NCBI GenBank assembly: GCA_903853185.1
Contig: CAINSX010000068.1
Coordinates: forward strand, 1-7,858
DNA length: 7,858 nucleotides
DNA from: an uncultured Opitutia bacterium
Lineage (GTDB): Bacteria; Verrucomicrobiota; Verrucomicrobiia; Opitutales; UBA953
Direction of reading: 5' to 3'
The notes below the pieces were generated by a model. It ran no database searches. It was not told the origin of the DNA and was given only the letters and a program-made list of their open reading frames with translations. This document shows, in pieces, positions 1 to 5,292 of the stretch (its first letter is position 1; each line of letters starts with the position of its first letter). Both the position numbers and the translations under genes were made by a program.

Positions 1-330
1 GGCCAGAAGCTTTACGACCTCGCACGCAAAGGCATCGAAGTCGTCCGCGAACCCCGCGCCATCACCCTTTCTGAGTTCGAACTAATCTCGTGGCAGAGCC
101 CCAAGATTAACTTCCGCGTCCGCTGTACCAAGGGCACCTATGTGCGCACGCTGGCGCTTGACCTCGGCCGCAAGCTCGGGCCCGGCGCGCATCTCTCGAT
201 GCTCCGCCGCACCCGCTCCGGCCAGCTCGACCTTTCGCGCGGCCACACGCTCCCGCAGCTTGGCGCCATGAATGACGACCAACTCGTCGCGGCGCTGGTG
301 CCCGTGAGCGAAGCCGCGCCCGCCGCATGA
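1..330 (+). CDS. truB: tRNA pseudouridine(55) synthase TruB, C-terminal part (5' end outside window)
   Basis: Frame 1 is open from the first base to a TGA at 328-330 and gives the last 109 residues of TruB, the enzyme that isomerises U55 of tRNAs to pseudouridine in the T-loop. Visible TruB hallmarks are KGTYVRTLALDLG (about residues 43-55 of the fragment), which corresponds to the conserved K-G-T-Y-I/V-R motif of the catalytic domain, and GAHLSMLRRTRSG (about 61-73), a TruB-specific segment near the end of that domain. The N-terminal part with the catalytic aspartate lies upstream and cannot be checked. After the LRRTRSG segment only about 36 residues remain, so a large C-terminal PUA domain is absent, as in the shorter bacterial TruB form. 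The stop overlaps the ATG of ribF (ATGA, 327-330), which implies cotranscription and translational coupling. truB-ribF adjacency is common in bacteria, often after rbfA. Confidence 0.95.
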   Translation, partial: GQKLYDLARKGIEVVREPRAITLSEFELISWQSPKINFRVRCTKGTYVRTLALDLGRKLGPGAHLSMLRRTRSGQLDLSRGHTLPQLGAMNDDQLVAALVPVSEAAPAA

Positions 331-1226
331 GCCTGCCCCTCCATCTCGCCATCGGCGCCTTCGACGGCGTGCACCTCGGCCATCGTGCCGTGCTGCACTC
401 CGCCCGCGAGGCCGCCCGGGCGGACGGAGGTATCGTCGGTGTGCTCACCTACGACCCACACCCGAGCAAGGTCCTGCGACCCGAGTCATCGGTCCCGCTG
501 ATCTTCACGCGTGCCCAGAAGGACGACCGACTGACCGAAGCCGGAGCCCAGCTGGTCCATCACGAGAAATTCGACCGCAATCACGCCGGCATCGAGGCAG
601 CCGATTTCCCAAAGTGGCTGAAGCAGACCTTCCCTCACCTCAAGTCCCTCCACGTCGGCTCTAATTTCCAATATGGACGCGGACGCGCCGGCAATGGCGA
701 GACGCTCATCGCGCATGGCGCCTCCGAAGGCCTGGGCGTGAGGCTCGTCGCGGCGGTCGGCCTCGGGGATGAGACCGTGAGTAGCTCACGCATCCGTCAG
801 TGCCTGGCCTCGGGCGAACTGGACCTCGCGAACGCGATGCTACTCCGCCCTTACGAAGCCGAAGGCACGATTATCGGCGGACGACGCCTTGGCCGCACCA
901 TCGGCTTCCCGACGGTGAACGTCGCCTGGGAGCCGGAACTAAAGCCCGCCTACGGCGTCTACGCCGTCGAAGTCATTTTTAAGGGAGAAGCGATGCCCGC
1001 TGTGGCCAACTACGGACAACGCCCCACCGTCGAAAGCGGCCCCGTCGCCCCCCTACTCGAAGCCCACGTCCTCCGCGGCACGGCGCCAACTACCGGGGAT
1101 GCCGTGCGCGTGCGCTGGGTCCGACGACTCCGAGCCGAGCAGAAGTTTGCGGACCTCGCCGCGCTGCAGGCGCAGATCGCCAAGGACTCCGATCAAGCCA
1201 AGCAAGCACTGGGCTTACTGGGCTAG
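327..1226 (+). CDS. ribF: Bifunctional riboflavin kinase / FMN adenylyltransferase RibF
   Basis: The 299-residue cytoplasmic protein converts riboflavin to FMN and FMN to FAD. The N-terminal adenylyltransferase domain (about 1-160) has the nucleotidyltransferase motif GAFDGVHLGHR (10-20), YDPHP (42-46), GSNFQYGRGRAGN (111-123) and VSSSRIR (151-157). The C-terminal kinase domain (about 172-298) has GGRRLGRTIGFPTVNV (184-199), YGVY (209-212), NYGQRPT (228-234) and a Glu in LLEAHVL (245) at the position of the catalytic base. Length and domain order match ordinary bacterial RibF (about 300-315 residues), so both activities are expected. The start ATG overlaps the truB stop by ATGA. No Shine-Dalgarno sequence precedes it, so re-initiation after truB is the likely mode of translation. 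No FMN riboswitch can lie directly upstream because that sequence is truB coding. Its last 12 bases overlap the 3' end of the convergent beta-helix gene. Confidence 0.97.
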   Translation: MSLPLHLAIGAFDGVHLGHRAVLHSAREAARADGGIVGVLTYDPHPSKVLRPESSVPLIFTRAQKDDRLTEAGAQLVHHEKFDRNHAGIEAADFPKWLKQTFPHLKSLHVGSNFQYGRGRAGNGETLIAHGASEGLGVRLVAAVGLGDETVSSSRIRQCLASGELDLANAMLLRPYEAEGTIIGGRRLGRTIGFPTVNVAWEPELKPAYGVYAVEVIFKGEAMPAVANYGQRPTVESGPVAPLLEAHVLRGTAPTTGDAVRVRWVRRLRAEQKFADLAALQAQIAKDSDQAKQALGLLG

Positions 1227-2372
1227 CCGCGAGCGATATTCCGAAGGCACGAGGGCTTCGATGAGCGCCTGGCGTTCGGCCGGAATGCCATCGGTCTCGA
1301 CCTTCCCGATAGCTTTCAGCTCATCGCCTTCCAAGGTGAAACGACGGGCGAAAAGCGTGGCTTCCTTAGCGACGGCCGCGGAACCCTTCGGTCCTTCCCG
1401 GCGGATCAGGACATTATCGAGCCGCAATTCGCTGTGCTGACCTTTCCCGCCGACGACCTGCAAGGCGTGCTCAGCGGAAGACAGCACCACCGCATCCGAG
1501 ACCGCATATCGCCCATCATTCAGGAAGTAGAGGTCGAAGGCCAGATTGTCGGCGAGGAAAACATGCCGGTAGGTCGTCTTGGCGGCCACCGTATCCGTGA
1601 TGCCGGTGCTATTGCCGATGGCGACAAGCCCATCCACGCGATACTCGGCGGACTCGTGGGCGCTGATGCCGTCATCCCCGCACTCGATGGCGCGGATGTT
1701 CTCGAACACGACGTCGCGGCAGTCGCCGTGGATATTGAACCCGTCGTTATAAGGATGGGTCGCGGTGATATTCCGGATTACGAGATGGGCGTTGGCGCCG
1801 CCTAAACCGACCCCAACTGACCGCATAGGAGCAAAAATACGCGCCTGATCGAGCTTCTGTCCGGCCGGAATCCGAATGAAGAAAGAGCCGAAGATCTGGT
1901 TGGCCACTACCTTGTCACGGGCGTGGTCTTGGACAAACGTCCACTCGCCCGGCTGCAATGCATCAACCTTCTTGAACGCCGCCTTCTTTCCCTTCGAAGT
2001 ACGGCCCATATGGTTCATCTTGCCGTCCCACAGGAAGAACCAGCGCATGATGATCGCATCGTCGAGCCGCGCGAGCAGGTCCTTGGCCTCAAAGAGCCCC
2101 GGTGACACTTCGTTCCATTTCTGAGGATCGAGCGGGTCGGAGCCTTCAAGCGTCGCGCCATGACCATCGAGCGTGATCGGCTTACCGGGCTCACCCTTCT
2201 TGGCATAGAAGCCGGCGTAATCGCGGTAGACGATCGGCTGCAAGTGGATCGTATCGCCCGGCTGTGCGAGTTTGATGGCCGCCGCGATGGTCTTCACGTC
2301 TTCGCCCACGCGGATATCGCGGGCCAGACAAGAGAGCGGCAAGGCCAGCAGGCTGAGGACGGCTCGACTCAT
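1215..2372 (-). CDS. Secreted right-handed parallel beta-helix protein (possible polysaccharide lyase-like)
   Basis: The 385-residue protein begins with a signal peptide: MSRAVLSLLALPLSCLA, with probable signal peptidase I cleavage after Ala17. Cys15 sits in a poor lipobox (P-L-S-C), so a lipoprotein is less likely. The stretch after the signal (about 18-45, ending in a QPGDTIHL motif at 37-44) is the usual entry strand of pectate lyase/chondroitinase B-type beta-helices. The core coils are visible at about 190-330 as HLVIRNITAT, YNDGFNIHG, DVVFENIRAIECGDDGISAHE and similar turns, with Asn/Asp/Gly at the corners. A segment around 108-148 (IMRWFFLWDGKMNHMGRTSKG, then PGEWTF) looks like a conserved insert. 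The catalytic residues and substrate cannot be named. A longer in-frame ORF reaches 2447, but it would run into mpl and delay the signal peptide by 25 residues. I therefore take the ATG at 2372, 5 bp after the mpl stop. It is probably cotranscribed with mpl and converges on ribF. Confidence 0.85.
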   Translation of the reverse strand: MSRAVLSLLALPLSCLARDIRVGEDVKTIAAAIKLAQPGDTIHLQPIVYRDYAGFYAKKGEPGKPITLDGHGATLEGSDPLDPQKWNEVSPGLFEAKDLLARLDDAIIMRWFFLWDGKMNHMGRTSKGKKAAFKKVDALQPGEWTFVQDHARDKVVANQIFGSFFIRIPAGQKLDQARIFAPMRSVGVGLGGANAHLVIRNITATHPYNDGFNIHGDCRDVVFENIRAIECGDDGISAHESAEYRVDGLVAIGNSTGITDTVAAKTTYRHVFLADNLAFDLYFLNDGRYAVSDAVVLSSAEHALQVVGGKGQHSELRLDNVLIRREGPKGSAAVAKEATLFARRFTLEGDELKAIGKVETDGIPAERQALIEALVPSEYRSRLAQ

Positions 2373-2377
2373 CGGCT

Positions 2378-3793
2378 TCAGGCGACAGCCTGGGCGAACT
2401 TCTTGATGATGCCGCCGAAAGCCCCGTTCGAGAAAAAGACGACGCAACGCGGGGCCTTGTCCGACTTCACGAGCGTGGTGAGTTCGGCGAGCAACGCGTC
2501 ATTGGAAACCGGCGCGAAGCCCTTCTTGCCGGCAGCAGTGATCGCCGCGGCCACGCCTTCGCTGTCGAAGCGTTCTTCGCCGAGTTTGTCGGCGCGATGA
2601 GGCGGGGCCAAGAAGACCTCGTCGGCTTTCTTGAGCGCCTCGCGGAAAGCGTCCTGCATCACCTTTCGGGCGGCAGTGTTGCTGCGCGGCTCGAAGCAGG
2701 CCACGAGGCGGTGCTGCGGGTAGCGGGCACGCAGGGATTCCAGCGTCAGGTCGAGCGCAGTTGGGTGATGACCGAAATCTTCGATGACCGTCAGGTCGGG
2801 ACGATCGACGAGCACCTGTTGGCGACGCTGGACGCCCTGGAACTTATCCAGCGCGTCGAGCTTCAGCTTCGTCGGATCCTTGGCATCGAGCAGGAGACCG
2901 GCTGAGACGGCGGCCATCGCCGCGTTGCGGGCGTTGAAGAGACCTGGGAGAGCCCACTTCACCCTGCCCCACTCGTTGCCCTTCCAGAGCAGGGTGAAAG
3001 ACGAGCCCGTCGGGGATTCCTTGAAATCGGCGATGACCGCGTCGTTGGCGGAACCGGTACCCACGCGCACGACCGGCGCCCAGGTGACGTTCTTCACCAG
3101 ACCGAGCACGTTGACGTCATCGCCATTGGCGACGATTGCGCCGTCGCGCGGGACGATGCGGATCACGTGGGAGAACGTGCGCAGAACATCGTCAAGGTCG
3201 CGAAATATATCGGCGTGGTCGAATTCGCAGTTATTAATCGCGAGTACGTGCGGCAGATACTGGATGAACTTGCTGCGCTTATCGAAGAAGGCCGTGTCGT
3301 ATTCGTCGCCTTCAATCACGAAGGGGCCGCCCTTCTTGCCGGGGTGGGCAGAGTCCGGCAGATCGCGCGGGACGCCGCCGACGAGCCAGCCCGGCTCAGT
3401 ACCGTTGGCCTTGAGCAAGACCGCGGCCATGCAGGTCGTGGTGGTCTTACCATGCGTGCCCGCCACGACGACGTTAAGACGTTCGTTTAGCAGGCGGGTA
3501 CGGAGAAGCTCAGGGAGCGAGACGTAAGGCTGCGTGCGGGCTTCGAGCAGGAACTCCACTTCGGGGTGACCGCGGGAGGCGACGTTGCCGACGACGACTA
3601 GGTCGGGCTTGAGCTGGGCCAGGCGTTCCGCGGACCAACCTTCGAGAATGTCGACGCCGGCGCCGCGCAGGTGATCGGACATCGGCGGGTAGATGCCGGT
3701 GTCGGAGCCCATGACCTCATGCCCCAAGGCGCGCATCAGCAAGGCGGCGTTACCCATCGCCGTGCCGCAGATGCCCATGAAATAAATGCGCAT
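2378..3793 (-). CDS. mpl: UDP-N-acetylmuramate:L-alanyl-gamma-D-glutamyl-meso-diaminopimelate ligase Mpl
   Basis: The 471-residue Mur-ligase family enzyme attaches the recycled tripeptide L-Ala-gamma-D-Glu-mesoDAP to UDP-MurNAc in the cytoplasm, bypassing MurC, MurD and MurE. The N-terminal Rossmann domain starts with MRIYFMGICGTAMG (GICGTAMG at 7-14). The ATP-binding P-loop is GTHGKTTT (112-119). EGDEYDTAFFDKRSKF (161-176) is the stretch that separates Mpl from MurC. NNCEFDHADIF (187-197), EDFGHHPTA (338-346), FEPRSNT (367-373) and FFSNGAFGGI (453-462) complete the central and C-terminal domains. The length is close to that of E. coli Mpl (about 457). It implies DAP-type peptidoglycan recycling and thus a Gram-negative-style wall. 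The start ATG at 3791-3793 begins directly with the Rossmann strand, so it is well supported, although no Shine-Dalgarno sequence precedes it. The stop lies 5 bp before the beta-helix gene. A terminator-like hairpin ends 7 nt before the ATG. Confidence 0.97.
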   Translation of the reverse strand: MRIYFMGICGTAMGNAALLMRALGHEVMGSDTGIYPPMSDHLRGAGVDILEGWSAERLAQLKPDLVVVGNVASRGHPEVEFLLEARTQPYVSLPELLRTRLLNERLNVVVAGTHGKTTTTCMAAVLLKANGTEPGWLVGGVPRDLPDSAHPGKKGGPFVIEGDEYDTAFFDKRSKFIQYLPHVLAINNCEFDHADIFRDLDDVLRTFSHVIRIVPRDGAIVANGDDVNVLGLVKNVTWAPVVRVGTGSANDAVIADFKESPTGSSFTLLWKGNEWGRVKWALPGLFNARNAAMAAVSAGLLLDAKDPTKLKLDALDKFQGVQRRQQVLVDRPDLTVIEDFGHHPTALDLTLESLRARYPQHRLVACFEPRSNTAARKVMQDAFREALKKADEVFLAPPHRADKLGEERFDSEGVAAAITAAGKKGFAPVSNDALLAELTTLVKSDKAPRCVVFFSNGAFGGIIKKFAQAVA

Positions 3794-3800
3794 GAGGCAG

Positions 3801-3826
3801 ATAAAAGCCCTCAGGGAGCCAAGGGC
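3801..3826 (-). terminator. Candidate intrinsic terminator or attenuator in the mpl leader
   Basis: On the - strand the sequence reads GCCCT (3826-3822), a 10-nt loop, AGGGC (3811-3807), then TTTTAT (3806-3801). This is a short GC stem followed directly by a T-rich run, the layout of a Rho-independent terminator. An alternative fold uses CCC-TGA-GGG inside the same segment. The stem is only 5 bp, so it is weak. The T-run ends 7 nt before the mpl ATG (3793). It could end hpf transcripts, act as an attenuator of mpl, or be a leader structure that controls ribosome access. Confidence 0.4.
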
Positions 3827-3861
3827 GAGAAACTTAGGCAGGAACGCCCTACCCCAACAGG

Positions 3862-3895
3862 AGGGCCCCGGTCACCTTGCGGCGGCCGGGGCCCT
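3862..3895. repeat. Strong GC-rich inverted repeat (hairpin) between hpf and mpl
   Basis: AGGGCCCCGG (3862-3871) pairs perfectly with CCGGGGCCCT (3886-3895), a 10-bp stem with a 14-nt loop; a T-G wobble and a C-G pair can close the loop further. On the - strand it would form in RNA between hpf and mpl. No T-run follows on either strand, so it is not a canonical intrinsic terminator. It may protect the hpf 3' end or act with Rho, but this is inference. Confidence 0.6.
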
Positions 3896-3905
3896 GTACC
3901 TTAAT

Positions 3906-3981
3906 CTGACTGTGCTAGCTTGGCTTTCGTTGTCTGTTACCTGACTGACTGTCCGTTACCTTCGCTGTCTGACTGGCTTTC
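3906..3981. repeat. Cluster of short direct repeats (CTGACTG, TGTCYGTTACC, TGGCTTTC)
   Basis: CTGACTG occurs at 3906-3912, 3941-3947, 3945-3951 (overlapping the previous copy) and 3969-3975. TGTCTGTTACC (3931-3941) recurs with one change as TGTCCGTTACC (3950-3960), 19 bp later. TGGCTTTC occurs at 3921-3928 and 3974-3981. The copies are read directly from the sequence. The spacing is irregular, so this is not a CRISPR and not a simple tandem repeat. No function is known to me. Confidence 0.6.
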
Positions 3982-3988
3982 CGTCTGT

Positions 3989-4040
3989 TTTCACCGACTT
4001 CTGGCCATACCGACTTCGACTTTCACCGACTGAGCCGTCC
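3989..4040. repeat. Three 16-bp-spaced ACCGACT direct repeats
   Basis: ACCGACT begins at 3993, 4009 and 4025, exactly 16 bp apart each time. The first and third copies are part of an identical 11-mer, TTTCACCGACT (3989-3999 and 4021-4031). The bases between the cores differ, so the array is degenerate. It lies 32 to 80 bp beyond the hpf stop codon on the hpf-sense strand. It could be an iterated protein-binding site or a decayed tandem duplication. Confidence 0.55.
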
Positions 4041-4071
4041 TCACTGACAACCGGCCGGCACCGCACCGTCC

Positions 4072-4431
4072 TTACGCCGCTCGTCCCAGGTCGCCTAGGT
4101 CTGTCGGATGCGGATGATTCCTTTTTTCCTTATCTAGGCGATGGCGGCGGCGAAGCTGGCGGTCGACCTTATCGACCAAAATATCGATGGATTTGTAGAG
4201 ATCGTCCGACTCCTCCCGGACGACGATGTCCGGGCCCGGCAGTTCCAGCCGGATCTGGGCCCCGAATTCGCGACTATGGTCGCTGCAGCGGGTGTAGACG
4301 AGTTCGACGAGCACGCGGATAATCCGCGGGTTGTGGCGCAGCAGCTTCTCTGCCTTGGCGCGCACCGTTTCCTTCAGGGCGTCGGTGAGGTCCATATGGA
4401 CCCCCGTCACGACGATCGGAGCACTTGTCAT
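4072..4431 (-). CDS. hpf: Ribosome hibernation-promoting factor, short form (HPF/YfiA family)
   Basis: The 119-residue protein belongs to the ribosomal S30AE/sigma-54 modulation family. Such proteins bind the 30S decoding region of idle ribosomes in stationary phase or stress and block translation. The family fold is seen as IVVTGVHMDLTDALKETV (6-23), then a helix with basic residues (AEKLLRHNPRII), a strand carrying FGAQIRLELPG (56-66) and the family's DDLYKSIDILVDKVDRQL (76-93). The tail RRRHRLDKEKRNHPHP (94-109) is very basic, fitting rRNA contact. The C-terminal dimerisation domain of long HPF is missing. The frame stays open upstream to 4527, but homology begins at the ATG at 4429-4431, and a longer start would overlap the divergent dehydrogenase. 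No Shine-Dalgarno sequence is present; the leader is A/C-rich (AAAAAACACAACACAC). A perfect TTGACA lies at 4478-4473 on this strand without a matching -10. Confidence 0.93.
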   Translation of the reverse strand: MTSAPIVVTGVHMDLTDALKETVRAKAEKLLRHNPRIIRVLVELVYTRCSDHSREFGAQIRLELPGPDIVVREESDDLYKSIDILVDKVDRQLRRRHRLDKEKRNHPHPTDLGDLGRAA

Positions 4432-4516
4432 GTGTGTTGTGTTTTTTGGGGTGACGTGAGACTCTGCGCCCATGTCAAAGAACAAGACCGTCGATGATTT
4501 CTTCAGGAGTTTTTCC
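4432..4516. promoter_or_regulatory. Divergent promoter region between hpf and the dehydrogenase
   Basis: The 85 bp between the hpf ATG (4431) and the proposed GTG start of the dehydrogenase (4517) must carry the start signals of both genes unless these lie inside coding sequence. On the - strand TTGACA (4478-4473) is a perfect -35 hexamer, but at 16-18 bp spacing there is only GTCACC-like sequence, so it is not a standard sigma-70 promoter. A T-run (4442-4447) gives the hpf leader its A-run. No sigma-54 -24/-12 box was found. The region is required by position; no exact promoter is supported. Confidence 0.35.
4505..4509 (+). promoter_or_regulatory. Shine-Dalgarno sequence AGGAG deciding the dehydrogenase start
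   Basis: AGGAG at 4505-4509 is followed by seven bases and a GTG (4517-4519) in frame with the dehydrogenase. It is the only clear Shine-Dalgarno motif ahead of any gene start in the window. It favours the GTG over the ATG at 4472, which has no such motif. Confidence 0.65.
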
Positions 4517-5290
4517 GTGGTCATCATATCAGGGGCTTCTTCCGGAATCGGACGCGCGATACTCTCGCGTATCAGTTATTCTGAGACCAAAGCCGCGGTG
4601 TTCAATCTTTCCCGGACGATTCCTGAGGGGGTCCCAAATTCCCTGAACTTCACTCACCTTACCTGCGATCTCTCGCAACCCGCTGACATCGCGGCGGTTG
4701 TCTCCGAATTACAAAAACTAATGCCCCGAGAAGGCAGGATGCTACTGATTAATAATAGCGGCTTCGGTGCCTACGGAGAGTTTCCGGCGCCCGGCGTCGA
4801 CCACACCTTGAAGATGATCGACGTCAACGTACGCGCACCGGTCGAACTCACGGGACGTCTTTGGGACGAACTGAAAGCACGCGGCGGCATGGTCGCCACC
4901 GTCGCTTCGCTCGCGGGTTTCCAGCCGACACCGTTGATGACCACGTATGCCGCGACGAAATCCTTCATGCTCGATTGGAGCGTCGCGCTCGACGCTGAGG
5001 CGAAGCGTCACGGGATCCGTTGCGTGGCGATCTGCCCTGGCCCTGTCTCCACGAACTTCTCCAAGGCCGCCGGCTTCGCGAGCTCGACGGGCCTCAGTGG
5101 TCAGACCTCGGAAGAATGCGCCGACGAAGCCGTGCGTGGCATGGCGGCGCAGCGCCCGGTGGTCGTCACCGGCTGGAAGCATAAGGTCCTGGCTGTCTTC
5201 TCGGCGCGCCTGCCCAAGCCTTGGGCGGCCGCCATCGGCTTGCGGATGATCCAGCGCCTCCGGTTGGATCGCTTCGTGAAGAAAGCCTGA
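4517..5290 (+). CDS. Short-chain dehydrogenase/reductase (classical SDR, COG0300-like)
   Basis: From GTG 4517 the protein has 257 residues and opens directly with the first Rossmann strand, MVIISGASSGIG. The SDR motifs are in order: GASSGIG nucleotide loop (6-12), Arg33 after the second strand, which suggests NADP(H), NNSG (79-82), Asn104, catalytic Ser131 in VASLAG, and Tyr144/Lys148 in TYAATK, followed by CPGPVSTNF (about 173-181). The catalytic tetrad is complete, so an active oxidoreductase is expected; the substrate is unknown. The tail with WKHKVLAVFSARLPKP resembles the DltE/YqjQ type of SDR (COG0300). An alternative ATG at 4472 adds 15 residues (MSKNKTVDDFFRSFS) not usual for the family and lacks a ribosome site. 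The gene is divergent from hpf and converges on recN, with 2 bp between stops. Its first 240 bp or so are GC-poorer (about 54%) than the rest (about 65%). Confidence 0.92.
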   Translation: MVIISGASSGIGRAILSRISYSETKAAVFNLSRTIPEGVPNSLNFTHLTCDLSQPADIAAVVSELQKLMPREGRMLLINNSGFGAYGEFPAPGVDHTLKMIDVNVRAPVELTGRLWDELKARGGMVATVASLAGFQPTPLMTTYAATKSFMLDWSVALDAEAKRHGIRCVAICPGPVSTNFSKAAGFASSTGLSGQTSEECADEAVRGMAAQRPVVVTGWKHKVLAVFSARLPKPWAAAIGLRMIQRLRLDRFVKKA

Positions 5291-5292
5291 GC

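Larger units (their letters stand above)
3794..4071. other. Intergenic region between hpf and mpl, non-coding, low complexity
   Basis: This 278-bp spacer has no credible ORF on either strand: every frame I followed is closed quickly by stops or lacks a start. Reading on the - strand from the hpf stop, it holds a CCGGCCGG palindrome (4051-4058), a low-complexity stretch (about 3904-4040), a strong GC hairpin (3862-3895) and a short hairpin with a T-run just before mpl (3801-3826). By hand count 3901-4020 is 50% GC and about two-thirds pyrimidine on the + strand, while the flanking genes are clearly GC-richer. It must serve as the hpf 3' UTR and the mpl leader or promoter. I could not identify a convincing -35/-10 pair for mpl. 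Confidence 0.7.

Noticed and set aside
2373..2447. N-terminal 25-residue extension of the beta-helix protein
   Set aside because: It would overlap the mpl 3' end and put an Arg-rich stretch ahead of a clear signal peptide. The ATG at 2372 fits better.
2784..3527. Open frame of about 247 codons on the + strand, antisense to mpl
   Set aside because: The Ser/Arg/Pro/Thr-rich product has no recognisable domain, and the - strand encodes a full Mpl with all motifs.
3904..4040. CRISPR array or attachment site
   Set aside because: The repeated words are 7-11 bp, irregularly spaced or with 9-bp gaps, and no cas or integrase gene is near.
4051..4058. CCGGCCGG palindrome just after the hpf stop as a terminator
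   Set aside because: It has no loop of its own and no T-run, and such GC palindromes are frequent by chance at this base composition.
4432..4527. N-terminal 32-residue extension of HPF
   Set aside because: HPF homology starts at the ATG at 4431, and the extension would run over the divergent promoter region and the start of the dehydrogenase.
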